DNA of 11,601 bases, taken from NCBI GenBank assembly GCA_027051265.1, contig JALTZH010000174.1:1-11601 (forward strand), in the 5' to 3' direction. The notes beneath the pieces were generated by a model. It did no database searches. It had not been told where the DNA came from and saw nothing but the letters and a program-made list of their open reading frames with translations. A program made the translations under genes and the position numbers. Positions 1 to 5,816 of this stretch are shown here, one piece after another (position 1 is the stretch's first letter; each line of letters begins with the position of its first letter). The DNA is from an archaeon (GTDB lineage: Archaea > Hydrothermarchaeota > Hydrothermarchaeia > JALTZZ01 > JALUTC01).

Positions 1-64
1 ACATTATTTTCGCGTTTCGGGGACTTCTTTTATTTCTTCTTCTTACTATGTCTAATTTTAACAT
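1..64 (-). CDS. Possible 5' end of a gene leaving the left edge (weak)
   Basis: Reading the minus strand from an ATG at 64-62 gives about 21 open codons to the window edge, beginning MLKLDIVRRRNKRSPRNAKI. The predicted peptide is strongly basic (arginine and lysine rich), as at the start of many nucleic-acid-binding proteins. The bases at about 8-22 are noticeably richer in G+C than the surroundings. I do not recognise it. The ORF is too short to be convincing, and I see no clear TATA box at the right distance. If real, it is divergent from the histidine kinase with only 14 bases between the two start codons. Confidence 0.25.
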   Translation of the reverse strand, partial: MLKLDIVRRRNKRSPRNAKIM

Positions 65-78
65 AACAAAATTTACGA

Positions 79-867
79 ATGAACAATCTTACATCCCTTA
101 AATGTTTTAAAATGTTTCTATGTATTCTTAAAGATATAACTGATAAGAAAGAATTGTACGAAAAATTGGAGAGCGTTATGAAAAAAATGACGTTGATGAA
201 AAAACTTGTTAAAAGAAAAGTAATTGCAATAGATATAATATCTCATGATATTTTAAATCAAGTTACATCTATAAAGAATTATATACAATTACTAAAAGAA
301 TTTAAACTTGAAGAAAATGTTAAAAAAATCTTGAGAAGAATTGATAAATACGTTGATCGAATAGTAGAAATTCTTCATAATAGTATTAGATTGGCTAAGC
401 TTTACAGTATTGATGAATTCCAAAAAGTTGAGATGAACCTATATGAATTAGTAAGTTCCGCTATTTACTCTCTTGAAACCAAAGCTAGAAAGAAAAATAT
501 AAAGATAAAAAACCTCATAGATAGAAACCTATTGGTTAACGTTAATCCTATATTTATAAACGTTATAGAGAATCTTTTGGATAACGCCATAAAATATTCA
601 TATGAAAATTCTCACGTTATTATAGAGGCTGAGGAGTTGAATGGTAAAGTTAGAATAAAAGTAAAAGATTACGGTGTTGGGATACCGGATGAATATAAGA
701 AAAAGATTTTCGAAAGATTTGAAAGATATTCAAAAGAAGGAATAAAAGGAACAGGACTGGGATTAGCAATTGTAAAAAGAATCGTTGAATTGCATAACGG
801 TGAAGTATGGGTTGAAGATAACAAGCCACGAGGATCAATATTTGTCGTTGAAATTCCAAAGAAGTAA
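79..867 (+). CDS. Soluble histidine kinase, archaeal HDILNQ-type, with truncated PAS-like N-terminus
   Basis: This is a signal-transduction histidine kinase of 262 residues that would autophosphorylate a histidine and pass the phosphate to a response regulator, probably in the cytoplasm. The H-box is around H56 (SHDILNQ), the N-box is N165-LLDNA, the G1 box is D197-YGVG and the G2 box is G224-TGLGL. Together they form complete dimerisation and HATPase domains. The HDILNQ form of the H-box is common in archaeal kinases. Residues about 12-30 (FLCILKDITDKKELYEKLE) look like the last strand and linker helix of a PAS domain, but no PAS core precedes them because an in-frame stop lies at 64-66. No membrane segment is visible and no response regulator gene is in the window. 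The start at 79 is the first in-frame ATG after that stop and has no obvious ribosome binding site. M12 is an alternative. It sits 24 bases upstream of the SDR gene and may be cotranscribed with it. Confidence 0.85.
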   Translation: MNNLTSLKCFKMFLCILKDITDKKELYEKLESVMKKMTLMKKLVKRKVIAIDIISHDILNQVTSIKNYIQLLKEFKLEENVKKILRRIDKYVDRIVEILHNSIRLAKLYSIDEFQKVEMNLYELVSSAIYSLETKARKKNIKIKNLIDRNLLVNVNPIFINVIENLLDNAIKYSYENSHVIIEAEELNGKVRIKVKDYGVGIPDEYKKKIFERFERYSKEGIKGTGLGLAIVKRIVELHNGEVWVEDNKPRGSIFVVEIPKK

Positions 868-879
868 GAGATTTGAGTT

Positions 880-885
880 GGTGAG
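880..885 (+). promoter_or_regulatory. Ribosome binding site for the SDR gene
   Basis: GGTGAG lies 6 bases before the ATG at 892 and matches an archaeal Shine-Dalgarno site. It supports both that start and translation of the gene as the second one on a transcript coming from the histidine kinase. Confidence 0.6.
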
Positions 886-891
886 AATCCA

Positions 892-1770
892 ATGAAATAT
901 AAACGTATATTTCTAGCTGGAGCATCAGGCTTTATAGGTCGAGAGATATACTTTACATTGAAACAGAATAATTATGATGTAGTTTGTTTCTGTAGAGATA
1001 AGAATAAAGCAAAAAAAGTTTTAGGAAATGATGCCAATATAGTTTCCGGTAACATCATAGATAAGACATCCTATTCCAATTTAGAATTTGATGCTGTAAT
1101 ATATTCAATCGGAATAATAAAAGAAAGAGAGCAACGATTTGAAGATGTTCATTACATTGGTGTTAAAAATCTCATAGAGGTTTGTAAAAAGAAAAACGTT
1201 GAACGATTTATTTTAATTTCAGCTTTGGGTGTTGAAAGAAAAGATACAAAATATTTTAGAACAAAGCTTATGGGAGAGAATCTATTAAAAACATCTGGAT
1301 TGATTTATACGATATTCAGACCATCTGTTGTCTTTGGTGAGCATGATCAATCGATAAATCAACTCATAAAACTTGTTGAGAAGTATCCTGTTGTTCCAGT
1401 TTTACCGTCCGGATGTTGGCAACTCATATATGTAAAGGATTTAGCGAAGATCGTAGTAGCATCGATAAACAATAAAAAAACTTTCAATAAGGTATATGAA
1501 GTTTGTGGTAAGAAATGTTATGAAATACGTGAAATTATAGATCTTATAGCAAGGGTACTTGATAAAAAAAGGTTTAAACTTTATATACCAAAGTTTATAT
1601 TTTTCTTAATATGTTATTTATCAGAAAAATTTGGTGGCTTTTTTGACAGAGAAATTTATAGAATGTCAATACGTGACAATAGATGTAAACAAATGGACTT
1701 TCTAAAGGATATAAAAATCGATTTAAAAGATTTTGAAGAATATCTCAAGGAGATATTAAGGAGACATTAA
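892..1770 (+). CDS. NAD(P)-binding extended-SDR protein, NDUFA9-like
   Basis: A 292-residue Rossmann-fold protein of the extended/atypical short-chain dehydrogenase superfamily. The N-terminal nucleotide-binding motif is G10-ASGFIG16. A YxxxK pair is present (Y121-FRT-K125) after the strand RFILISALG, so the catalytic dyad may be intact. The middle part (IFRPSVVFGEHD, then QLIYVKDLAKIV) is characteristic of NDUFA9-like and related nucleoside-diphosphate-sugar epimerase families. The C-terminal part contains a hydrophobic stretch at about 235-250 that could touch the membrane. Substrate cannot be read from sequence: family members include quinone- or sugar-linked enzymes and non-catalytic complex I subunits. 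The start is set by the ribosome binding site just upstream. It probably shares a transcript with the preceding kinase, but nothing shows a functional link. Confidence 0.8.
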   Translation: MKYKRIFLAGASGFIGREIYFTLKQNNYDVVCFCRDKNKAKKVLGNDANIVSGNIIDKTSYSNLEFDAVIYSIGIIKEREQRFEDVHYIGVKNLIEVCKKKNVERFILISALGVERKDTKYFRTKLMGENLLKTSGLIYTIFRPSVVFGEHDQSINQLIKLVEKYPVVPVLPSGCWQLIYVKDLAKIVVASINNKKTFNKVYEVCGKKCYEIREIIDLIARVLDKKRFKLYIPKFIFFLICYLSEKFGGFFDREIYRMSIRDNRCKQMDFLKDIKIDLKDFEEYLKEILRRH

Positions 1771-1780
1771 TATAATTATG

Positions 1781-1790
1781 TTATATATTT
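1781..1790 (+). promoter_or_regulatory. Candidate TATA box upstream of the DUF530-like gene
   Basis: TTATATATTT is centred about 47 bases before the ATG at 1833. An archaeal start site about 25 bases downstream would fall near 1811, giving a short leader. The whole 62-base gap is very AT-rich, so the match could be chance. Confidence 0.35.
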
Positions 1791-1832
1791 CAATAATAAT
1801 TAATGAGGTTAATTTTTTTACGTTAGAATAAT

Positions 1833-3557
1833 ATGAGAGAAGAAATTATTTTAGTAAATGAAGTACGTAATTTCTTAGAGAAATTAGTTGGTTTGAATGA
1901 TAAAATTGATATAGATAGACTTAAACATGATAAGGATTATTTTACTCATATATATAAAATGTTAAAATCCAATTTAATAAAATTAAAAGAATTAAAAAAC
2001 AAGATGGAAGATTATGGTTTTGATTCGACGTTCTTTCCTTTAGATGTTGAAAGATATTCTCCTCTCCAACAGATAAAAAAAGGATTCAAGAGAGAAGATA
2101 TTGAGAATCAAAAAGATGTTGCAAGACATAAAATCATATTGAAAGAATCTGCAATGCTTAAGAAAAGTTTATATGAACAAACAAAGGCTTCGATATCTAG
2201 TCATAACATTGCACTTGGTCATCTAGAGGAATTAGGCTTCGCAGAATGTAAAAGTTGTGGAAAAATCATCAAAGGAAACGATGTGATAAAAGTTATAGAA
2301 AAAAACGATAGGATTATCTGTCCAAAATGTTATAACGAGGATATAATTTTCAAACAAAATCCTGAAAGTATTTATAGGATAGATTTACTTAAATATTTAC
2401 CTTATGATGGAAGAATAGAATACTATATCTCACAACTTGAACCAATTGAAAAGATCGTTTATAGGAAAATAATTAAAATATTGAGAGAAAAGAAAAGAGG
2501 AAATATAAAATCCGTTACGGTAATTTTTAGAATTAAAAGAAATGGTTCTTGGGTATTAAAGAAACAACAAATCTTTCTAGATAAAGATAAAAACTTTGAG
2601 GAAATACTCAGGAAAAAATATAAAGATATAGTAATAGAAAAAGTTAAATATCATTTTAGAAGAAGCCTTTTGGTTAGTGGTAAGTTTAACAGACAGGTTC
2701 TCGTATTAACATATATCAGAATGTTGAGTAAATATCTACAAGATTATATAAACAAGCTTATAAAAAAGCATGGAATTGATATCGAAAAACTCTCAAGATT
2801 TGAAAGAATGAAAAGATCCTTGGATAGAAAATTACTTGCAACAACATATGCTATTGATCAACGAATAATAGATGAACGTGAAGAGTTGCTTAGAAAGTAT
2901 GAGGAAGAACTAAGAAAAGAAGGATTCATAGATGAAAAAGGAAACATCGTTGAAGATTTGGAAAAGGCTTTAGACTTTAAAAGGAAACTCAGAAGATTAG
3001 CTACTAGATTTATCTTGTTCTTAATGGCTTGGGATCTCTTTAAATTCTTCTTAATAAAACCATACAGAGAAAGAAGATACGCTGGAATCTTTCCAGGATT
3101 GCAACCTATACCAGACATATCTATACTCAAAAAGGTATTAAAAGTCCTGTCAAGTAAAACCATACCAAAAGTTCTTGAAAGTTACTTAAACGAAAAATTT
3201 TATACAATAGAAGAGGCGCATGAAGTTATAAGTAAAAAGTTTGAAATCGAAAAATTGCTCGAAAATTATCTTAAAGTAATATCCAGCAGAGCTGTTGGAG
3301 CGACGGTTCTATATCTTTATACAAATCTAAGTTTAAACGATGTTGAACAGGTGTTAAATGTTAAGAAAGATGATATAAAAGATGTCCTAAAAATTATAAT
3401 AAGGCTTGGTAAAAAGGATATAATACCAGAGGAAAAAATCTCAGAACTTGAAGATGTTAAGAACATAAAAGTCTCAGAAAAAGCGTTAGAATTTTTGAAG
3501 TTGGTCAAAACTAGTACAAGAAGAAGAAGGAGAAAATTAAAGGAAACAATTGAATAA
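1833..3557 (+). CDS. DUF530-like archaeal protein with zinc ribbon and possible TFB-like C-terminal repeat
   Basis: A 574-residue, very lysine-rich, mainly helical protein of unknown function. From memory, its size, helical N-terminus and central zinc ribbon match the archaeal family DUF530 (Pfam PF04409), but I could not run a profile search. A zinc ribbon is formed by C139-x2-C142 and C163-x2-C166. A long charged helical region at about 320-390 may form a coiled coil (DEREELLRKYEEELRKEG). Around 483-530 the sequence SSRAVGATVLYLY, then SLNDVEQVLNVKKDDIKDVLK, resembles the second half of a TFB/TFIIB cyclin repeat, with a somewhat shorter loop. The C-terminus ends in a basic run (TRRRRRK at about 562-568), suggesting contact with nucleic acid. 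No signal peptide is seen; a hydrophobic stretch near 395-410 (RFILFLMAWDLFKFFL) is probably buried rather than membrane-spanning. The gene follows the SDR gene by 62 bases with its own candidate promoter. It converges on the next gene with only 5 bases between stops. Confidence 0.7.
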   Translation: MREEIILVNEVRNFLEKLVGLNDKIDIDRLKHDKDYFTHIYKMLKSNLIKLKELKNKMEDYGFDSTFFPLDVERYSPLQQIKKGFKREDIENQKDVARHKIILKESAMLKKSLYEQTKASISSHNIALGHLEELGFAECKSCGKIIKGNDVIKVIEKNDRIICPKCYNEDIIFKQNPESIYRIDLLKYLPYDGRIEYYISQLEPIEKIVYRKIIKILREKKRGNIKSVTVIFRIKRNGSWVLKKQQIFLDKDKNFEEILRKKYKDIVIEKVKYHFRRSLLVSGKFNRQVLVLTYIRMLSKYLQDYINKLIKKHGIDIEKLSRFERMKRSLDRKLLATTYAIDQRIIDEREELLRKYEEELRKEGFIDEKGNIVEDLEKALDFKRKLRRLATRFILFLMAWDLFKFFLIKPYRERRYAGIFPGLQPIPDISILKKVLKVLSSKTIPKVLESYLNEKFYTIEEAHEVISKKFEIEKLLENYLKVISSRAVGATVLYLYTNLSLNDVEQVLNVKKDDIKDVLKIIIRLGKKDIIPEEKISELEDVKNIKVSEKALEFLKLVKTSTRRRRRKLKETIE

Positions 3558-3562
3558 ACGTT

Positions 3563-4065
3563 TCATGGATTCGATTCATAATAAATTCTAAAAGCTTCTT
3601 TAATATCTATAGGAACTTCTATTTCTTTTTCATACTCTTCTTTTTCGCAAAAGAACCTTGAAAATTTTGGACAAATTATAAACACTTGGATTTCAAAATC
3701 TTTGTTGGGGATTAATTCCTTTAATAAATTTTTCACATAAAATTCTAGAGCATCGTTCAACGTTGAGAGATCGAGCAGATACTCTTTTAACAATTCATCA
3801 GGGATTTCTTTCTCGTAATAATAATCGTAATCGTAGGGATATCCGCATAAAAGAGTAGATCCATCATCTATTTCTACAACATGTTCGCAACAATAACAAT
3901 TCTCAAACTCTATGAAAGATTTATGCTCGTTATATCTTACTTTTATCTTCTTCTTACTATTAATGATCTCTCTTTTATGTATCTCTTTGATTTTCTCCAG
4001 AAGTTTTATAATACTTCTTTTCTCACCAATTTTTTCTATTTCTTTAAACAGATTTTTTTGTCCAT
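3563..4065 (-). CDS. Unrecognised cysteine-containing protein, unclear start (possible A7 frameshift)
   Basis: The minus strand is open from 4072 down to the stop at 3565-3563, about 169 codons, far longer than expected by chance here. The product looks protein-like: a charged helical N-terminus (LLEKIKEIHKREI), a cysteine cluster CYCC at 3898-3887 followed by VVEIDDGSTLLCGYPYDYDYYY, then a helical region and a strand with CPKFSRFFC. The clustered cysteines suggest metal binding. No ATG or GTG occurs in frame, and the only in-frame TTG (3793-3791) would remove the cysteine cluster. An ATG at 4065-4063 is one base out of frame: its frame (MDKKICLKK, then stop) joins the long frame if the A7 run at 4058-4052 (minus sense) had eight As. 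So either the start is unusual (ATT or ATA), or the run is a sequencing error or a slippage site. I do not recognise the family. The ABC ATPase lies 148 bases upstream on the same strand. Confidence 0.65.
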
Positions 4066-4213
4066 AAAAAATTTATAGCATTTATTTGTTTGTGATAAAT
4101 CTTTAAGCAATAACAATATTTCCCAAATTAAAAGCAAAGTTACTATTCTGAACAAGTAAACTTCTATAAAACACTTTTTGTATAAATAATGATAACAACA
4201 ACTATGATGCTTT

Positions 4214-4888
4214 TTAAGAGCTCTTTAAAACGGATAGAAGTTCTGTTGAATCTGAACCATAATATGAAACGGTACCATTTTTTAGTAGTAAAAATTTATT
4301 ACATATATTAATTGCATCCCGAATATTGTGCGTCGTTAACAGAATAATACTTTTTCTACGTATTTCTTTTAATATATTTATAACCTGCGTTTTTGTATTA
4401 AAATCTAAACCTGATAATATTTCATCTAAAAGTAATACCTTTGGCTCTTTTATCAATTCCTTTACCAATGTTACAAGTTTTTTCTGACCATATGATAGTT
4501 CCTTAAATTTCTTCATAAGGAAAGGTTTTACATAAGATAATAAATCCGATTTATTCTTTTTATATATATTAAGAAATATCTTTAGATTTTCATATACAGA
4601 TAGTTCTTCATACAAGTTAAAATCATGCATAACATATCCTATAAATTTGCGAATAACTCTACTATCGGACTTTAAGTCATAGTCAAGAATTCTCACATCA
4701 CATATATCAGGTTTTATTATAGTTGCTAATATATTTAATAGGGTTGTTTTTCCAGAACCATTCGGTCCTAGAATTGCAAGAATATCTCCCAATTCAATTT
4801 CAACATCTCGTATTCTTAGTTCAAATTCTCTAAATCTTTTGACTATCTTTTTTATATGAATCGAATGTTCCTTATTTTTTTGTTTCAT
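4214..4888 (-). CDS. ABC transporter-type ATP-binding protein (orphan)
   Basis: A 224-residue ABC ATPase. It has Walker A G41-PNGSGKT48, signature L131-SYGQ, Walker B V151-LLLDE156 followed by a D-loop (SGLD162), and the H-loop histidine in TTH187. The best overall match is to CcmA-like ATPases that pair with a separate membrane permease to move substrates, often outward. Two oddities: the Q-loop position carries histidine (YVMH88), as in some CcmA-like proteins, and only about 42 residues separate it from the signature motif, so the helical domain is shorter than usual. No permease gene is adjacent on either side, so the partner must lie elsewhere, or the protein has a non-transport role. 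The start at 4888 is the first ATG after an in-frame stop at 4894-4892. No ribosome binding site is visible, suggesting a leaderless message. Confidence 0.85.
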   Translation of the reverse strand: MKQKNKEHSIHIKKIVKRFREFELRIRDVEIELGDILAILGPNGSGKTTLLNILATIIKPDICDVRILDYDLKSDSRVIRKFIGYVMHDFNLYEELSVYENLKIFLNIYKKNKSDLLSYVKPFLMKKFKELSYGQKKLVTLVKELIKEPKVLLLDEILSGLDFNTKTQVINILKEIRRKSIILLTTHNIRDAINICNKFLLLKNGTVSYYGSDSTELLSVLKSS

Positions 4889-4926
4889 ACTTTAATTATT
4901 TCAATTTTTAAAAAAGATATTTCTAT

Positions 4927-4948
4927 ACAATACCAAGCATAGTATTGT
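4927..4948. repeat. Inverted repeat upstream of the ABC ATPase gene
   Basis: ACAATAC and GTATTGT form perfect 7-base arms around an 8-base loop, followed on the plus strand by a run of six T's. It sits about 40-60 bases upstream of the ATPase start on the minus strand, so it could be an operator. Read on the plus strand it resembles a weak stem plus U-tract terminator, but there is no plus-strand gene just before it. Confidence 0.4.
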
Positions 4949-4980
4949 TTTTTATTCTACGAGGCATGTCTTATTTGTAG

Positions 4981-4988
4981 TATTAAAT
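4981..4988 (+). promoter_or_regulatory. Candidate TATA box for the short ORF at 5010
   Basis: TATTAAAT is centred about 26 bases before the ATG at 5010, the spacing expected for a leaderless archaeal transcript. The surrounding DNA is so AT-rich that support is modest. Confidence 0.3.
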
Positions 4989-5009
4989 GATAATCTTTTT
5001 ATTATTATT

Positions 5010-5123
5010 ATGATATTTCAGATATTTGATAAAATTAGAGAAAAATTTTTGGTCAAAAAAAGAGTATATAACAAGTTCGAGGATCCACTATATACGTATG
5101 ATTATTATTGGAAAAGAAAGTAG
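5010..5123 (+). CDS. Candidate small protein of 37 residues ending in the tRNA-Gln gene
   Basis: An ATG at 5010 opens 37 codons ending in TAG at 5121-5123. The predicted peptide starts MIFQIFDKIREKF and ends with DPLYTYDYYWKRK. It is hydrophilic, basic and aromatic-rich, with no signal peptide or membrane segment. A TATA-like box lies at leaderless spacing upstream. The last two bases of the stop codon are the first two bases of the tRNA. In DNA of this composition a 37-codon open frame is uncommon but not rare, so length alone does not prove it. It has no family I recognise. If real, transcription through it would produce a tRNA precursor with a coding leader; the tRNA's own TATA-like box lies inside this ORF. 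Confidence 0.4.
   Translation: MIFQIFDKIREKFLVKKRVYNKFEDPLYTYDYYWKRK
5088..5097 (+). promoter_or_regulatory. TATA box of the tRNA-Gln gene
   Basis: ACTATATACG is centred about 29 bases before the tRNA 5' end, matching the usual archaeal TATA-to-start spacing with a start a few bases before the mature end. A second TATA-like site, GTATATAA at 5064-5071, could give a longer precursor. Confidence 0.55.
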
Positions 5124-5195
5124 CCCGGTGGTGTAGCAGGTCAATCATGCGGGGCTTTGGACCCCGTGACGGCGGTTCGAATCCGCCCCGGGCTA
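5122..5195 (+). tRNA. tRNA-Gln (anticodon TTG)
   Basis: A complete cloverleaf. The acceptor arms AGCCCGG (5122-5128) and CCGGGCT (5188-5194) pair fully, with A5195 as discriminator. The anticodon stem CGGGG/CCCCG encloses the loop CTTTGGA (5155-5161), giving anticodon TTG for glutamine codons CAA, and CAG by wobble. The T arm is GGCGG-TTCGAAT-CCGCC (5171-5187). The D arm begins GTGT with GG in the loop (one weak pair). CCA is not encoded. No intron is present. The sequence closely resembles archaeal tRNA-Gln. Its high G+C content against an AT-rich background fits a thermophile. Confidence 0.97.
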
Positions 5196-5208
5196 TATTT
5201 TTTATTTT
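5196..5208 (+). terminator. T-rich terminator after tRNA-Gln
   Basis: The tRNA is followed at once by a T6 run (5198-5203) and a T4 run (5205-5208). Archaeal RNA polymerase typically stops at such oligo-T tracts without needing a hairpin. Confidence 0.55.
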
Positions 5209-5228
5209 AGTTTATTAATAAAACGTTT

Positions 5229-5816
5229 TTAAACATTTTCTTCGATAATACTTTTTATTATGTCTCTTACATTTAACCAATCTTTTAAAATTACATCTTT
5301 CCTTTTAGGATCATATAAACCAGCTGCTGGATGATACATAGGGATTATTGTTATTACGGAATCTATTGAAACAACTTTATAAACTTTTCCATGAATTTTT
5401 GATATTGGTTCATTTTTTAGTTTGAATTTTTTGAATATATAATTTTTTGCAACGTTTCCTAACGTGATAATCAGCTTAGGTTTTATAAGAGTTATTTGTT
5501 TTTCGAGAAATTTACTACACAGTTTTATCTCCTGATCCGTAGGCTCCCTATTGTTTGGAGGTCTACATTTCACAACGTTTGTTATATAAACGTTTTCTCT
5601 CTTAATTCCAACAATTCTAAGTAATTCATCCAAAAATTTACCAGCTGCACCAACAAAAGGTCTTCCTTGCAGATCTTCATGATATCCCGGAGCCTCACCT
5701 ATGAGAATTATTCGTGAGAAAATATTACCCTCACCAGGTACTGCATTTTTTCTATTTTTATATAAGCCACATCTTTTACATAAATGAATTTCCTTCTCTA
5801 ATTCTTCAATTCTCAT
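5229..5816 (-). CDS. udg: Uracil-DNA glycosylase, family 4 (4Fe-4S)
   Basis: A 195-residue family 4 uracil-DNA glycosylase, which removes uracil arising from cytosine deamination and starts base excision repair. The four cysteines for the 4Fe-4S cluster are C13, C16, C84 and C100, with the family's spacing. Motif 1 is G40-EAPG followed by DLQGRPFVG, which forms the uracil pocket. NVVKCRPPNNREP is the typical segment around the third cysteine. The second catalytic-site motif is H162-PAA. Length is normal for the family. The start ATG at 5816 overlaps the stop of rnp3 by 4 bases (ATGA), so it is translationally coupled as the second gene of that unit. Family 4 enzymes are widespread in thermophilic archaea and bacteria, where heat-driven deamination is a burden. 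Confidence 0.95.
   Translation of the reverse strand: MRIEELEKEIHLCKRCGLYKNRKNAVPGEGNIFSRIILIGEAPGYHEDLQGRPFVGAAGKFLDELLRIVGIKRENVYITNVVKCRPPNNREPTDQEIKLCSKFLEKQITLIKPKLIITLGNVAKNYIFKKFKLKNEPISKIHGKVYKVVSIDSVITIIPMYHPAAGLYDPKRKDVILKDWLNVRDIIKSIIEENV

Noticed and set aside
650-925. Minus-strand frame of 91 codons
   Set aside because: Lies over the kinase's ATPase domain, whose motifs are intact on the plus strand; the product is low-complexity and unlike a protein.
2858-3163. Minus-strand frame of 101 codons, and another at 3317-3508
   Set aside because: Serine/phenylalanine-rich mirror images of the lysine/glutamate-rich DUF530-like gene.
3881-4078. Plus-strand 65-codon frame rich in Phe, Leu and Tyr
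   Set aside because: It is the opposite strand of the longer minus-strand frame 3563-4072, whose lysine/glutamate-rich codons read as hydrophobic residues in reverse.
4086-4156. Possible C/D box small RNA: GTGATAA near 4092 and CTGA near 4148
   Set aside because: The C box has a mismatch, there are no clear internal C'/D' boxes, and the terminal stem is poor. In AT-rich DNA these short motifs arise by chance.
5010-5027. Short tandem GATATTT copies
   Set aside because: Only two copies, inside the candidate small ORF; no larger repeat structure.
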